Shown here piece by piece: positions 33,515-33,529 of a DNA stretch of 33,529 nucleotides. The translations under genes and the position numbers were made by a program. Origin of the DNA: Bacteroidales bacterium (GTDB taxonomy: Bacteria > Bacteroidota > Bacteroidia > Bacteroidales > Muribaculaceae); NCBI GenBank assembly GCA_004555955.1, contig SFJG01000026.1:1-33529 (forward strand), given 5' to 3'. The notes beneath the pieces were generated by a model that worked only from the letters and a program-made list of their open reading frames with translations, was not told the origin of the DNA and did no database searches. How positions within the stretch are numbered: position 1 is the stretch's first letter; every line of letters starts with the position of its first letter.

Positions 33515-33529
33515 TTACACAAAATAAAA

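Overview
The window looks like chromosomal DNA of a member of the Bacteroidales, most likely from the Muribaculaceae/Bacteroidaceae/Prevotellaceae group. This rests on DUF5686, DUF5020, DUF4293 and BACON-domain proteins, an anaerobic GlpABC set very close to E. coli, zinc-free type B L31, and repeated use of the Bacteroidetes -7 promoter box TAnnTTTG (TACATTTG, TAATTTTG, TACTTTTG). No rRNA, tRNA, CRISPR array or intact insertion sequence was seen.

Layout. (1) 1-1734, minus: a remnant of a MacB-type permease, a LytS-type histidine kinase and the start of a LytTR-type response regulator. The regulator runs in frame into what reads as ArgC sequence at the left edge, so that end is probably a chimera. 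(2) 1771-4324, plus: a small membrane operon. It encodes a zinc-ribbon PrsW-family intramembrane protease and a zinc-ribbon / Pro-Glu rod / TM / BACON / DnaJ-type zinc-finger protein that is split by a frameshift. (3) 4321-5724, minus: an NhaD-type antiporter. (4) 5931-7658, minus: an EamA transporter downstream of a GlpR/DeoR-type regulator. (5) 7993-16373, plus: a glycerol-3-phosphate (G3P) locus glpA-glpB-glpC-glpT-glpQ plus an OprP-like porin, closed by a strong terminator.

(6) 16435-19105: an ArnT-like glycosyltransferase and a dCMP-deaminase-family gene, each preceded by the same interspersed repeat. The repeat contains two inverted repeats with compensatory changes and ends in a -7 box. 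(7) 19146-22570, plus: S41 protease, 5-formyltetrahydrofolate cyclo-ligase, a hemerythrin/ScdA-like protein and a LuxR-type regulator, tightly packed. (8) 22571-23100: a decayed DUF4143 ATPase tail. (9) 23101-25337, minus: rpmH, DUF4293, thymidine kinase and a DUF5020 (Tsx-like) outer-membrane protein. (10) 25544-29073: rpmE2, a CYTH protein and a DUF5686 protein. (11) 29160-33514, plus: an OmpR-type response regulator, its histidine kinase and a PiT phosphate permease fused to a PhoU-like domain.

How the genes work together. Region 5 reads as a route from glycerophosphodiesters to central metabolism: the porin lets them into the periplasm, the lipoprotein GlpQ releases G3P, GlpT imports it and GlpABC oxidises it to DHAP into the quinone pool. 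GlpR sits divergently across a 334-bp control region with two dyads. No glpK or glpF is present in the window. Region 11 looks like phosphate transport under a linked two-component system. The best candidates for undescribed biology are the PrsW/BACON operon and the promoter-bearing repeat with covarying arms.
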